Source: Mesorhizobium sp. M1D.F.Ca.ET.043.01.1.1
Lineage (GTDB): Bacteria > Pseudomonadota > Alphaproteobacteria > Rhizobiales > Rhizobiaceae
Length of the DNA: 64,000 nucleotides
Assembly (NCBI RefSeq): GCF_003952385.1
Contig: NZ_CP034444.1
Span: 1,178,001 to 1,242,000, forward strand
Direction of reading: 5' to 3'
Shown: piece after piece, positions 17,936-26,960 of the stretch
Position numbering within the stretch: the first letter of the stretch is position 1
How the letters are laid out: each line of letters starts with the position of its first letter
Translations under genes and position numbers: made by a program
Notes under the pieces: generated by a model
The model's input: the letters and a program-made list of their open reading frames with translations, nothing else
Databases searched by the model: none
Told to the model about the DNA's origin: nothing

Positions 17936-18851
17936 AGCGCACCCTCGGGTCGACGACCGCGTAGAGAAGATCGACGATCAGGTTGAAGACGATGGTGAAG
18001 ACCGCGATCACCACCACGGTACCCATGACCAGCGTGTAGTCGCGGTTGAGCGCGGCATCGACGAAATAGCGGCCGACGCCCGGAATGGAGAAGATGGTTT
18101 CGACAATGATCGAGCCGGTGAGCAGCGCCGCAGCCGCCGGACCGGTAAAGGAGACGATCGGCAGGACGGCGCCGCGCAGCGCATGCTTGACCACCACCGA
18201 CCAGTCCGAGAGACCGAGCGCGCGGGCCGTGCGGATATGGTGCGAGCGCAAGCTCTCGATCATCGAGCCGCGCATCAGGCGGGCGACGATGGCGATCTGC
18301 GGCAGGGCAAGCGTCAGCACCGGCCCGACCTTGTTGATCAAGGCGCCGTCACCCCAGCCGCCGATCGGCAACAGCTTCCAGGACAGCCCGAAGACGAGCT
18401 GGATCACCGGGGCGATGACGAAGGTCGGGATAGTGCTGCCGGCGGTGGCCAAGGCAATCACGGAATAGTCGGCTATTTTGTTCTGGTTGAGCGCCGCGAT
18501 GGTGCCGAGGATGCTCCCCAGCAGCAGCGCCAGCACGAGCGCCGAAGTGCCGATCTGCACCGAGATCGGCAGGCCCTTGGCGAAGAGCTCCGTGACGGTG
18601 AAGTCAGGCAGATTGTAGCTCGGGCCGAAATTGCCGCGCAAAAGATTGCCGAGATAGTGGACATATTGCAGCCAGAGCGGATCGTCGAGGCCGAACTGGG
18701 CTTCGAGATTGGCCCTGATCTCGGGGCTCAAGCCCCGCTCCTGGTTGAACGGGCCGCCTGGCGCGACACGGATCAGGAAGAACGCCACCGTCACGATGAC
18801 GAATAGCGTCGGGATGGCGGTCAACAGCCGCCGGAAGACATAACGCAGCAT
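17928..18851 (-). CDS. Peptide/oligopeptide ABC transporter permease (OppB-like)
   Basis: A 307-residue inner-membrane permease of normal OppB/DppB length with about six TM helices. Seen: N-terminal MLRYVFRRLLTAIPTLFVIV, the FGLDDPLWLQYVHYLGNLLRGNFG-type periplasmic block, the ATPase-contact loop ARALGLSDWSVVVKHALRGA (about residues 210-229) and the closing IVDLLYAVVDPRVRYD, all family-typical. It pairs with OppC to form the channel. It lies 173 bases below oppA, with a strong hairpin between them, and overlaps oppC by eight bases. Confidence 0.94.
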   Translation of the reverse strand: MLRYVFRRLLTAIPTLFVIVTVAFFLIRVAPGGPFNQERGLSPEIRANLEAQFGLDDPLWLQYVHYLGNLLRGNFGPSYNLPDFTVTELFAKGLPISVQIGTSALVLALLLGSILGTIAALNQNKIADYSVIALATAGSTIPTFVIAPVIQLVFGLSWKLLPIGGWGDGALINKVGPVLTLALPQIAIVARLMRGSMIESLRSHHIRTARALGLSDWSVVVKHALRGAVLPIVSFTGPAAAALLTGSIIVETIFSIPGVGRYFVDAALNRDYTLVMGTVVVIAVFTIVFNLIVDLLYAVVDPRVRYD

Positions 18852-18979
18852 CGGCGCCCCGCTTCAGCCAGGGCGACAGCTCTCCAGACGAGACCGTGGC
18901 GCGCTGGCATCTCTGATCTTCGCACCGGGCAGCCTGAAAATCCAATCCGACTTTCGGCCCGGCACGACGACAGACCGCG

Positions 18980-19007
18980 GCCGCCGCTCCCAAAATAGAG
19001 CGGCGGC
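18980..19007 (-). other. Strong hairpin between oppA and oppB (likely mRNA stabiliser/attenuator)
   Basis: A perfect 10-bp stem GCCGCCGCTC (18980-18989) with GAGCGGCGGC (18998-19007), 8-base AT-rich loop, starting 18 bases after the oppA stop. No U tract follows, so it is more likely to protect the oppA 3' end than to terminate fully, giving more binding protein than permease. Confidence 0.65.
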
Positions 19008-19024
19008 ACGGCCAAGGTTGCTTA

Positions 19025-20617
19025 TCAGTCCTTGGAGATGAAGCGGGACGGATGGATGTCCATCACATTGTCATCGAAGCCATGCAGCTTCGAGGAAACG
19101 ATGTCGTGGTAGCTGTAGTAGAGCAGCGGGATCTGGCCGACATCGTCGACGAGGATGCGCTCGGCCTCGGCGAGGTCCTTCATGCGTTCCTCAGGCTTGC
19201 CGCCGGCGGCGGCCGCCTTGTCCATCGCGGCCTCGTAGGCCGGGCTGTTGTAGTTCGAGTAGTTGTTGCCGCTTGCCTTGCGCGAGATGCCGAGGAAGGT
19301 CTCCGGATCCTTATAGTCGGCGATCCAGGCGGCGCGGGCAACGTCGTAATTGCCCTTCTGCTCGAGGAAGCTGTAGTGGGTCTTGGTGTCGGTGTTGAGC
19401 AGCGTCACCTCGACGCCGAGCGGCTTCAGCTGTTCCTGGATGGCGACCGCCGTGTTCTTATGGTTCTCCGAGGTGTTGTAGCGGATCTCCATCTTCAACG
19501 GATGCTCGGGTGTATAGCCGAGCTTCTCCAGGATCTTCTTGGCCGCGTCCTCGCGGTCGATCTGCGGCATGTCGGCGTATTTGGCCAGTGCCGGCGTGTA
19601 GCCCTCGACGCCCGGAGGCACCATCGAATAGCCGGGCAGCATCGAGTTCTGCCAGACCTTCTCGGCGAGGAAGTCGCGATCGATCGCCATCGAGATGGCG
19701 TTACGCAGCTCGACATTGTCCCAAGGCGCCTTGTCGGTCTTGACCGCATAATAGTAGGTACCGAGATATGGCCCCACACGGACCTGGTCACCGAATTTGG
19801 TTTTGAGATCGGCGAGTTGTTCGGTCGGCAGGTCACCATAGCTGTCGAGTTCGCCGGCCTCGAAGCGCTTCATCGCAGACGAGCGATCCTCGGTCGGGAT
19901 GTAGTTGACCACGTCGAGCTTGACGCTCGCGACGTCCCAGAACTTCGGATTCTTGACCAATTTCATATGGTCGTTGGGAACCCACTCCGTCAGCATATAG
20001 GCGCCGTTGGAGACCAGCTTGCCCGGCTTGATCCAGTCGGCGCCTAGCTTGTCCATGGAAGCCTTGTTGACCGGATAGGTCGCCTGATGGGTCAGCATTT
20101 CCAGGAAATAGGGCGTCGGACCCTTCAGCGTCACTTGCAGCGTGTTGGCGTCGACCGCCTTCACGCCCATATCCTCGGCTTTGCCCTTCTTGGTGTTGAA
20201 GTCCTCGGCGCCCTTCACCGGATAGAGCATGGAAGCGTATTCGGCAGCGGTGGCCGGATCTTCCAGTCGATGGAACGAGTAGACGAAGTCGTCCGCCGTC
20301 ACCGGGCTGCCATCCGACCAGAGGCCGTCCTTGCGCAGCTTGAAGGTATAGACAGTGCCGTCGTCGGACACCGTCCAGCTTTCGGCAGCGCCCGGAATGA
20401 GGTTCGTCTTCTGGTCATGCATGACGAGACCCTGGAACAGGTCACGTATGATGTCGGCTTCGTAGACCGTCGACGTCTTGTGAGGATCGACCGTCTCCGC
20501 CTCGGCGGCGGCTCCGCGGTTGTACACGGTCTCGGCGAAGGCGGGCGTGTAGAAGGCCCCGGTCGCCAAGGCCATGGTGGTGGCGAACACGGTCGCCTTC
20601 AGCAGGTTTTTCAGCAT
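19025..20617 (-). CDS. oppA: Peptide/oligopeptide ABC transporter periplasmic binding protein (OppA-like)
   Basis: A 530-residue SBP_bac_5-family protein of standard length. The signal peptide spans residues 1-28 (MLKNLLK, hydrophobic core, cleavage after AFA). Family blocks seen are GAAAEAETVDPHKTSTVYEADIIRDLFQGL, AESWTVSDDGTVYTFKLR, GLWSDGSPVTADDFVYSF and NYSNYNSPAYEAAMDKA. It delivers peptides to OppBC in the periplasm. A GGGAGAG ribosome-binding site precedes ATG 20617. It is the first gene of the operon, followed by a stabilising-type hairpin. The exact ligand (oligo- or dipeptide, or a peptide-like sugar) cannot be read from the sequence. Confidence 0.94.
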   Translation of the reverse strand: MLKNLLKATVFATTMALATGAFYTPAFAETVYNRGAAAEAETVDPHKTSTVYEADIIRDLFQGLVMHDQKTNLIPGAAESWTVSDDGTVYTFKLRKDGLWSDGSPVTADDFVYSFHRLEDPATAAEYASMLYPVKGAEDFNTKKGKAEDMGVKAVDANTLQVTLKGPTPYFLEMLTHQATYPVNKASMDKLGADWIKPGKLVSNGAYMLTEWVPNDHMKLVKNPKFWDVASVKLDVVNYIPTEDRSSAMKRFEAGELDSYGDLPTEQLADLKTKFGDQVRVGPYLGTYYYAVKTDKAPWDNVELRNAISMAIDRDFLAEKVWQNSMLPGYSMVPPGVEGYTPALAKYADMPQIDREDAAKKILEKLGYTPEHPLKMEIRYNTSENHKNTAVAIQEQLKPLGVEVTLLNTDTKTHYSFLEQKGNYDVARAAWIADYKDPETFLGISRKASGNNYSNYNSPAYEAAMDKAAAAGGKPEERMKDLAEAERILVDDVGQIPLLYYSYHDIVSSKLHGFDDNVMDIHPSRFISKD

Positions 20618-20907
20618 GAAGTCTCTCCCTTTTGGCGCGGCCCCTCAACCACGCCTTGAGTGTTGCCGCCCTGGAACCGTCAACGGGTTCCTTTTGAGCG
20701 TGCCGCCGGTCCCTTCCGGCAGCTTGGTGGCGGGAGACTAGACAGAGCGAAATCTTATTTCAACTGCCCACTGCTTGACGTTGAGTGAGCAGGGCCTCGC
20801 TAAAACAGCGAAATCTAAAGCTTAAACCCGCCGTTCAACTTGGTGCATCTTTCGGTTGTTCCAGCCGTTTTCGGTTTTTGCAGGCAGGTTTTGGCATTCT
20901 CCGCAGC

Positions 20908-21354
20908 ATGCTGAAGAACCGAAAATTCCTCGCTCCTTGGTCTTGTTTCCGGGCTGACGCCGCCGGCACGTCGGCGGTCGAATTCGCCATGCTGGCGCCG
21001 ATCTTCATCCTGCTTTTGCTCGGAATGGTTGCATACGGAATCTATTTCGGCGCCAGTCATTCGGTCCAGCAGATCGCCGCCGACGCGGCACGGACGGCGA
21101 TTGCCGGCCTCAACCAGACGGAGCGGCAGGCGCTGGTCACCGATTTCATCACCCACGACGTTGCAGGTTATCCCTTTGTCGACCCCAACAAGCTGACGGT
21201 CGACGCCAAGGACAGCGCCGTCGACGGCAGCCAGTTCGTCGTGTCCGTCAGCTATGATGCGCGCAACCTGCCGATCTGGAATCTGTTCCGGACGCTGCCG
21301 CTGCCGGGCACCACGATCCAGCGTCAGTCGACGATCCGGGTCGGAGGCATATGA
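20908..21354 (+). CDS. TadE-family pilus assembly / pseudopilin-like protein
   Basis: A 148-residue TadE-like protein. After a basic start (MLKNRK) comes the prepilin-like segment GTSAVEFAMLAPIFILLLLG (about residues 20-39), with Glu at the position typical of TadE pseudopilins, then a single TM helix and an extracytoplasmic C-terminal domain. ATG 20908 is preferred; the frame is open 41 codons further upstream but that part is low-complexity and non-family. It overlaps the next gene (tadG-like) by four bases. The rest of a tad/cpa locus (ATPase, prepilin, secretin) is absent from the window, so this is an orphan pair. Confidence 0.85.
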   Translation: MLKNRKFLAPWSCFRADAAGTSAVEFAMLAPIFILLLLGMVAYGIYFGASHSVQQIAADAARTAIAGLNQTERQALVTDFITHDVAGYPFVDPNKLTVDAKDSAVDGSQFVVSVSYDARNLPIWNLFRTLPLPGTTIQRQSTIRVGGI

Positions 21355-23222
21355 TGCGCAGCTCCAAGGGGGGACTGGAGCGGGTCATCGTTTCCTGGAA
21401 ACGCAGAACCGCTCTAGCTCTTTTTTCTGACGCAGTTCCGGACGGAAAACCGTTTCACACTTTTCCTGGAATTGCTCTGGTGGACGCAGCGCGACGGCTG
21501 ATCGCCGACAGGCGTGGCAATTTCGCGGTCATGACCGCGCTCTGCACGCCGGTGGCGCTGGCGCTGACCGCTTTCGCCGTCGACGAGGGCTCGCTCTACA
21601 ACGAACGCCGCGCCGCGCAGTCGATCGTCGACCTCGCCGCCATCACCGCCGCCGCCAACATCAACAATGCCCAGCAGGCGGTGCTGACGACGCTGAAGGA
21701 CAACGGAATCACGTCCGTCGCCGTGCAGCAACAGGGAACCAACATCGCGCCGACCGGCAGCAAGGCGGTCGTGCAGGTCGTGCCCGGGCGCTATTCGGGG
21801 GTCAGTTCCATAGCGGCCGGCAGCCGATTCGAGGCAGGCAAGCTACCCTACAACGCCGTCCAGGTGTCGCTGAAGAAGCTGGGCACGCTCTATTTCGCCG
21901 CCTCGATGATGGCGCCGCCGGTGATCGGCACGACAGCCACAGCCAGCGCCCAGCCCGAAGCGGCATTCTCGGTCGGGTCGCGGCTGGCCAGCGTCAATGG
22001 CGGCATCCTCAACGCATTGCTCGGCGGGCTTCTCGGCGGCAACATCTCGCTCAGCGTGATGGACTACAATTCGCTGATCTCGGCTGATGTCGACGTGCTC
22101 TCCTTCACCGATGCGCTGGCGACGCAGCTGCACCTGACCGGCGTGACCTATTCGGACGTCCTCGCCTCGAAGGCAACGGTCGGCCAGATCGCCACCGCGA
22201 TGGCCAACGTGCCCGGACTCGACCGGACGGCCAAGCTCGCGTTGCAGACCATGGCCTCGAGCGCCACCAATACAGTCAAGATCCCACTCAGCCAGTTCAT
22301 CGATCTCGGCTCGGTGGGGAACCTCGGCCTCGGGCAGAAGCCCGCCGGACTTTCGGTCGACGCCAGCGCGATGAGCATGGTGACCGCGGCCGCGGCACTA
22401 GCAAACGGCACCAACCAGGTTGCCGTCAATCTCGGGGCGACCGTACCCGGGCTGACGTCGACGACTCTCCAGGTCGCCATCGGCGAGCCCATGCGGTCCT
22501 CGCCCTGGCTGGCGGTCGGCGAACTGGGAACCGTGTTGCGCACCGCGCAGACCCGCATCAAGCTCAACGCCAGCGTCACGGTCGGCACACCGAACCTTGG
22601 CGGCGGCATCAAGCTGCTCGCCGTAAACCTGCCTCTCAATGTCGAGGTCGCCTATGCCGAAGCCAAGCTGACCGACATAAGCTGCCCGACCGGCCTCTCC
22701 AGCATCAAGGTTTCCATCGCCGCGCAACCCGGGGTCGTCTCGGCGCATCTCGCCGACAACAACGCCAGCGGCTTTGCCGACTTCACCAACCCGCAATCCT
22801 TCAGCGACGCCGACATCGCCGATGTGAAGGCCAAGCTGCCCCTGGTCAATCTCAACCTGCTGCAGATCAAGGGATCGTCGGCCTTCTCGATGACCAACAT
22901 GACGCCGACGACCCTGACCTTCAACGCCACCGATATCGCCAGCAAGACGATCAAGACGGTGTCGACCAAGAACCTGACGCAGTCGCTCACCACCTCGCTG
23001 GTCAACAATCTGTCGCTGTCGGCCAACGCGCCCGGCCTCGGTGTCGACGTGACCGCCCTGCTCGGCACGGTGAAGCCGGCGGTGACGACGCTGCTCAACG
23101 GCGTGACCGCACCGGTCGACGACCTCGTCTACAACGTGCTCGCGGCGCTTGGCGTGCATGTCGGCGAGGCCGATGTGCGCGTCACGGGCGCGATCTGCGG
23201 ACGCTCGGTGCTCGTCCAATAG
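21351..23222 (+). CDS. TadG-family protein with a repeat element translated near its N-terminus
   Basis: A 623-residue protein. The family TadE/TadG-like N-terminal segment begins RRGNFAVMTALCTPVALALTAFAVDEGSLYNERRAAQS (about residues 54-91), with one TM helix. The long remainder is a beta-rich, Ala/Thr/Val-rich extracytoplasmic region. Residues about 9-43 come from a palindromic repeat inserted in frame (21378-21473), placing an extra basic stretch before the TM helix. ATG 21351 overlaps the tadE stop; GTG 21480, just after the repeat, is an alternative start that would remove the inserted residues. The C-terminus ends at a Cys-containing AICGRSVLVQ. Confidence 0.82.
   Translation: MMRSSKGGLERVIVSWKRRTALALFSDAVPDGKPFHTFPGIALVDAARRLIADRRGNFAVMTALCTPVALALTAFAVDEGSLYNERRAAQSIVDLAAITAAANINNAQQAVLTTLKDNGITSVAVQQQGTNIAPTGSKAVVQVVPGRYSGVSSIAAGSRFEAGKLPYNAVQVSLKKLGTLYFAASMMAPPVIGTTATASAQPEAAFSVGSRLASVNGGILNALLGGLLGGNISLSVMDYNSLISADVDVLSFTDALATQLHLTGVTYSDVLASKATVGQIATAMANVPGLDRTAKLALQTMASSATNTVKIPLSQFIDLGSVGNLGLGQKPAGLSVDASAMSMVTAAAALANGTNQVAVNLGATVPGLTSTTLQVAIGEPMRSSPWLAVGELGTVLRTAQTRIKLNASVTVGTPNLGGGIKLLAVNLPLNVEVAYAEAKLTDISCPTGLSSIKVSIAAQPGVVSAHLADNNASGFADFTNPQSFSDADIADVKAKLPLVNLNLLQIKGSSAFSMTNMTPTTLTFNATDIASKTIKTVSTKNLTQSLTTSLVNNLSLSANAPGLGVDVTALLGTVKPAVTTLLNGVTAPVDDLVYNVLAALGVHVGEADVRVTGAICGRSVLVQ
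21378..21473. repeat. Palindromic repeat, copy A, inside tadG-like gene
   Basis: Two palindromes in tandem. The first has GAGCGG (21378-21383) paired with CCGCTC (21409-21414) around GTTTCC/GGAAAC. The second spans 21434-21473 around GGAAAACCGTTTCACACTTTTCC. The second shares its core with copies at 24944, 33909 and 51737. The insertion keeps the reading frame. Confidence 0.75.
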
Positions 23223-23230
23223 GCTGGCTG

Positions 23231-24886
23231 TCAGCCAATTCTGCCGACGAAGCAACCTATGGGCGGCAGCGCCAGCGCTACCTCTTCGAGAACGCCGCCA
23301 AGAACGCCGGCGACGTCAACGGCAAGCGCCGTTATCTCGACATCCCTGATCTCTGCCGGCAGCGTCCAGTTCGCCGGCTCGCCGGCGAAGTTGAAGACGC
23401 ATAACAATGTCTCGTCTTCGTGCTGGCGTATGAAGGCCAGCACATCGCCCTCCGCGTCGAGAAAACGGATCGAGCCGCCGATCAGAGCCGGACGGCGCTT
23501 GCGCAAGGCAATGATCGAGCGATAGGCAGCAAGTACGGAACCGCCCTCGCCGCTCTGCACATCGACCGCGCGACCGCGATGCGCCTGCGGCACCGGCAGC
23601 CAGGGCTTGCCTGTCGAGAAGCCGCCATTTTCGGCGCCGGCTTCCCAGACCATCGGCGTGCGGCAGCCGTCCCTGCCCTTCACGCCCGGCCAGAAGCGGA
23701 TGCCCAGCGGATCGCGCAGATCCTCATACGCAAGCTCGGCCTCCTCCAGACCAAGCTCCTCGCCCTGGTAGAGGCAGATCGAGCCGCGCAGGCAACAGAG
23801 CAGCGCGATCGAGAATTTCGCCACTATGTCCGGATTGTCGTCGGGCCGCGTCCAGCGGCTGACATGGCGCACCACGTCGTGATTGGAGAAAGCCCAGCAA
23901 ACCCAGCCGTCGGCAACCGCATTCTCGAAGGCCTCGACACAGCCGCGCACATGGGCAGCCGAGAATTGCGGGCCGAGCAGGTCGAAGGTGTAGCACATCT
24001 GCAATTTGTCGCCGCCGGACGTGTAGGCGGCGAGCGTCTGCAACGAACGGTCCTCGTCGCCCACCTCGCCGACCGCGGCGCGGTCGGGATATTCGTCGAG
24101 CAGCGCGCGGAAACGCTTCAGGAAGTCGAGGTTCTCGGGGCGCGTCTTGTCGAAGAGATGCTCCTGAAAGGCATAGGTGGTGGTCGCGCCATTGGTGCCG
24201 GCGACGCTTGAGGCCAAGGGCGGGTTGTCGCGCAGCCAGCGGTCATGGACATAGTAGTTGACCGTGTCCAGCCGGAAGCCGTCGACGCCGCGCTCAAGCC
24301 AGAAGCGCACCGTGTCGAGCAGCGCGTCCTCAACATCCGGAGTGTGGAAATTGAGGTCCGGCTGCGCAGCCAGGAAATTGTGCATGTAGTACTGCCGGCG
24401 GGTGGCGTCCCACTCCCAGGCGGGACCGCCGAACAGCGATTGCCAGTTGTTGGGCGCGCTGCCGTCGGGCTTGGCGTCGGCCCAGACATACCAGTCGGCC
24501 TTGGCATTGTCGCGGCTGGCGCGGCTCTCGACGAACCATTCATGCCTGTCCGAAGAATGCGAAATCACCTGGTCGATGATGAGTTTCAGGCCGAGCCGGT
24601 GCGCCTCGGCGACCAGCGCGTCGAAATCCTCCAACGTGCCGAAGATCGGGTCGACGTCGCGATAGTCCGAAACGTCGTAGCCCATGTCGGCCATGGGCGA
24701 CTTGAAGATGGGCGAGAGCCAGACCGCATCGACGCCGAGCGAAGCGACATGGGCGAGCCGCGCGGTGATGCCCTTGAGATCGCCGCTGCCGTCGCCGGTC
24801 GAGTCCTGGAAGGAGCGCGGATAGATCTGATAGATCACGCAACCGCGCCACCATTCGGCCCCTTGCTGGGCGCTGCCATCGGCCAT
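23231..24886 (-). CDS. aglA: GH13 alpha-glucosidase
   Basis: A 551-residue alpha-amylase-superfamily enzyme of the oligo-1,6-glucosidase/alpha-glucosidase type: YQIYPRSFQDSTGDGSGDL (residues 19-37), MGYDVSDYRDVDPIFGT, catalytic nucleophile Asp in GVDGFRLDTVNYY, acid/base Glu in AAVGEVGDEDR, and the transition-state His-Asp pair in FSNHDVVRHVS. No signal peptide, so cytosolic. Its ATG overlaps the glgX stop (TAATG), so it is the last gene of the glycogen operon and probably trims maltooligosaccharides released by GlgX/GlgP. The symbol follows rhizobial aglA usage; substrate (maltose, sucrose or trehalose) is not certain. Confidence 0.9.
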   Translation of the reverse strand: MADGSAQQGAEWWRGCVIYQIYPRSFQDSTGDGSGDLKGITARLAHVASLGVDAVWLSPIFKSPMADMGYDVSDYRDVDPIFGTLEDFDALVAEAHRLGLKLIIDQVISHSSDRHEWFVESRASRDNAKADWYVWADAKPDGSAPNNWQSLFGGPAWEWDATRRQYYMHNFLAAQPDLNFHTPDVEDALLDTVRFWLERGVDGFRLDTVNYYVHDRWLRDNPPLASSVAGTNGATTTYAFQEHLFDKTRPENLDFLKRFRALLDEYPDRAAVGEVGDEDRSLQTLAAYTSGGDKLQMCYTFDLLGPQFSAAHVRGCVEAFENAVADGWVCWAFSNHDVVRHVSRWTRPDDNPDIVAKFSIALLCCLRGSICLYQGEELGLEEAELAYEDLRDPLGIRFWPGVKGRDGCRTPMVWEAGAENGGFSTGKPWLPVPQAHRGRAVDVQSGEGGSVLAAYRSIIALRKRRPALIGGSIRFLDAEGDVLAFIRQHEDETLLCVFNFAGEPANWTLPAEIRDVEITALAVDVAGVLGGVLEEVALALPPIGCFVGRIG

Positions 24887-26949
24887 TACGAACCCTTTCC
24901 GGCGCGGGCCTTCGAAGCCCTGCGCGAATGATCGTTTGATTTAGCATCGGATTGTCCGAAAACCGGCTCCCACTTTTCGGTCCGATGCTCGGTCATGAAA
25001 TTCACGCTGCGGCCAGGAACCGGCCGCGCCAGGTCGACTGCCTGCGTCTCGATCGCCGGATGCCAGTGAAAGCCTTCCCGCGCGGGCAAGGTGAAGACGC
25101 ATTGGCGGCGGTCGCCATTGACCATGACGGCAAGGCGGCCGCTCCCGCTATCGCCAAGCATCATGACGAGGCGATGTCGCGCGGGATCGTTCCACTCCGC
25201 CTCGCCGAGCGGCGCGCCCGTCTCCGTCAGCCACTCCACGTCCGGAATGGCTGAAGCATCGGACGGCTTCCCAGTCAGGAAATGCGTGTCCGACAGCGCC
25301 GGAAAGGCACGGCGCATCGCGGAGAGAGCCGAAGCGTATCGTTCTAGCGCCTCGTCGCGGCGAGCCCAGTCGAGCCAGGTGATGGCGTTGTCCTGCGCAT
25401 AGGCGTTGTTGTTGCCCTGCTGCGTTCTGCCGAACTCGTCGCCGGCGGTCAGCATGATGGTGCCGCGCGAGGCAAAGAGCGTGGCAAGCAACGCCCACCG
25501 GTCGCCGAAGCGGGCGTCGGTGATCGCCGCATCATCTGTCTCGCCTTCTGCGCCATTGTTCCAGGAGATATTGTCGTTATGGCCGTCGCGATTCTGCTCG
25601 CCATTGGCCGCGTTGTGCTTCTTCTCATAGGCGACGAGATCAGCCAGCGTCATGCCGTCATGCGCAGCGATGAAATTGACGCTGCGGCTCACCGGCTCCC
25701 CTGTCCTGCCGAACACGTCGGAGGAACCGGCAAGCCGGGTCGCCAAAGCACCAATCACACCGGCGTCGCCGCGCCAGAAGCGCCTAACGTCGTCGCGGTA
25801 GCGGTCGTTCCATTCGAGATACGGCAGCCGGAAATTGCCGAGCTGGTAGCCGTTCGGACCGATGTCCCAGGGCTCGGCGATCAACACGCGGTTGGCCAGC
25901 ACGGGATCGCCGGCGATGGCCTGGAGCAACGGCGCATCGGGATCGAACGTGCCGCCGACGCGGCCGAGCACCGGTGCCAGGTCGAAGCGGAAGCCGTCGA
26001 CGCCGGCGAAACGGACGAAATGGCGCAGCGTGTCGAGCACCATCTCGCGCACGACCGGATGGTCGCAGGCGACCGTGTTGCCGGTGCCGGTGTCGTTGGC
26101 CAGCCGGCCGTCCGGCAGATGCCGGTAATAGGCTTGAGCATCGAGGCCGCGCAGCGACAAAGTCGGGCCGAGCCGGTCGCTCTCGCCGGTGTGGTTGAAG
26201 ACGAGGTCGAGGATGGTGCCGACGCCGGCGTTGCGCAGAGCCGCGACGGTGTCGCGCAGTTCCTGTAGGCCGCCGGGCGCCAGGCGCGGATCGAGCGCCA
26301 TGAAGGTGACCGGGTTGTAGCCCCAGGCGTTGTGGAGCCCGAGCGGCGGCAGATGCCGCTCGTCGATCGAGGCGGTGATCGGCATCAGTTCGACAGCGGA
26401 GACGCCGAGCTTTTGCAGATGCTCGATCACAGCCGGATGGGCGAGCGCAGCGATGGTGCCGCGCTGCGCCTCCGGGACGTCGGGATGCAGCCTGGTGAAG
26501 GAGCGGACATTGAGCTCGTAGATCAGGCCGCCGGGCCGGAACAGCGGCGGCTGGGGTGAAAGCGGATGCGGCAAAGCGCGCGCCACTGTTTTCGGCATCA
26601 GCGAGGCCGTATCGGCACCCTCGTTGCGTTTAGCAGCGAGTCGCCAGTGGTATTGATATGGGCGATCTATCTCGACGGCATAGGGGTCAGTGAGAAGCTT
26701 GTTCGGGTCAAACCACAGACCACGTTCCGGTGCATAGTCGCCGTCGGCGCGAAAACCGTAGCGCGTGCCCTCAGCGAGGTCGGAGACAAGGAGCGCATGC
26801 ACGCCCCCGCCTTCCGGTTTCAGCTCCAGCCGGTCGGTTTCGCGGGCGCCGGCATCGTCGAAGATCGATACCCACAGGCGCCTCGCCGACGACGACCACA
26901 CGGCGAAGCGGATGCCTTCGGAGGTGACGGTTGCGCCGAGCTGGGTCAT
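24886..26949 (-). CDS. glgX: Glycogen debranching enzyme GlgX, with a repeat-encoded tail
   Basis: A 687-residue isoamylase-type enzyme hydrolysing alpha-1,6 branches. An N-terminal CBM48 domain (GIRFAVWSSSARRLWVSIFDD) precedes the GH13 barrel, with nucleophile Asp in GFRFDLAPVLGR, acid/base Glu in VLIAEPWDIG, and AAHDGMTLADLVAYEKKHN. ATG 26949 (MTQLGATVTSEG) follows GGAAGG and is favoured; the frame is open upstream only through a palindromic repeat. The last 34 residues are not family sequence: about 16 of them (EHRTEKWEPVFGQSDA) are encoded by repeat copy B at 24944-24988, followed by 18 more. Fifth protein-coding step of the glycogen operon after pgm. Confidence 0.93.
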   Translation of the reverse strand: MTQLGATVTSEGIRFAVWSSSARRLWVSIFDDAGARETDRLELKPEGGGVHALLVSDLAEGTRYGFRADGDYAPERGLWFDPNKLLTDPYAVEIDRPYQYHWRLAAKRNEGADTASLMPKTVARALPHPLSPQPPLFRPGGLIYELNVRSFTRLHPDVPEAQRGTIAALAHPAVIEHLQKLGVSAVELMPITASIDERHLPPLGLHNAWGYNPVTFMALDPRLAPGGLQELRDTVAALRNAGVGTILDLVFNHTGESDRLGPTLSLRGLDAQAYYRHLPDGRLANDTGTGNTVACDHPVVREMVLDTLRHFVRFAGVDGFRFDLAPVLGRVGGTFDPDAPLLQAIAGDPVLANRVLIAEPWDIGPNGYQLGNFRLPYLEWNDRYRDDVRRFWRGDAGVIGALATRLAGSSDVFGRTGEPVSRSVNFIAAHDGMTLADLVAYEKKHNAANGEQNRDGHNDNISWNNGAEGETDDAAITDARFGDRWALLATLFASRGTIMLTAGDEFGRTQQGNNNAYAQDNAITWLDWARRDEALERYASALSAMRRAFPALSDTHFLTGKPSDASAIPDVEWLTETGAPLGEAEWNDPARHRLVMMLGDSGSGRLAVMVNGDRRQCVFTLPAREGFHWHPAIETQAVDLARPVPGRSVNFMTEHRTEKWEPVFGQSDAKSNDHSRRASKARAGKGS
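24944..24988. repeat. Palindromic repeat, copy B, inside glgX 3' end
   Basis: Imperfect palindrome with outer arms GCATCGGA and TCCGATGC and inner arms CCGAAAA/TTTTCGG around CCGGCTCCCAC. Same core as copies A, C and D. It is translated as part of the GlgX tail. Confidence 0.8.
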
Positions 26950-26960
26950 GGGCGCGCCTT

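Noticed and set aside
18852-19024. Rho-independent terminator after oppA
   Set aside because: The stem is strong but no U tract follows, and the permease genes continue in the same direction.
21351-21482. Possibility that tadG is a pseudogene because of the inserted repeat
   Set aside because: The frame is intact through the insertion and the downstream domain is complete.
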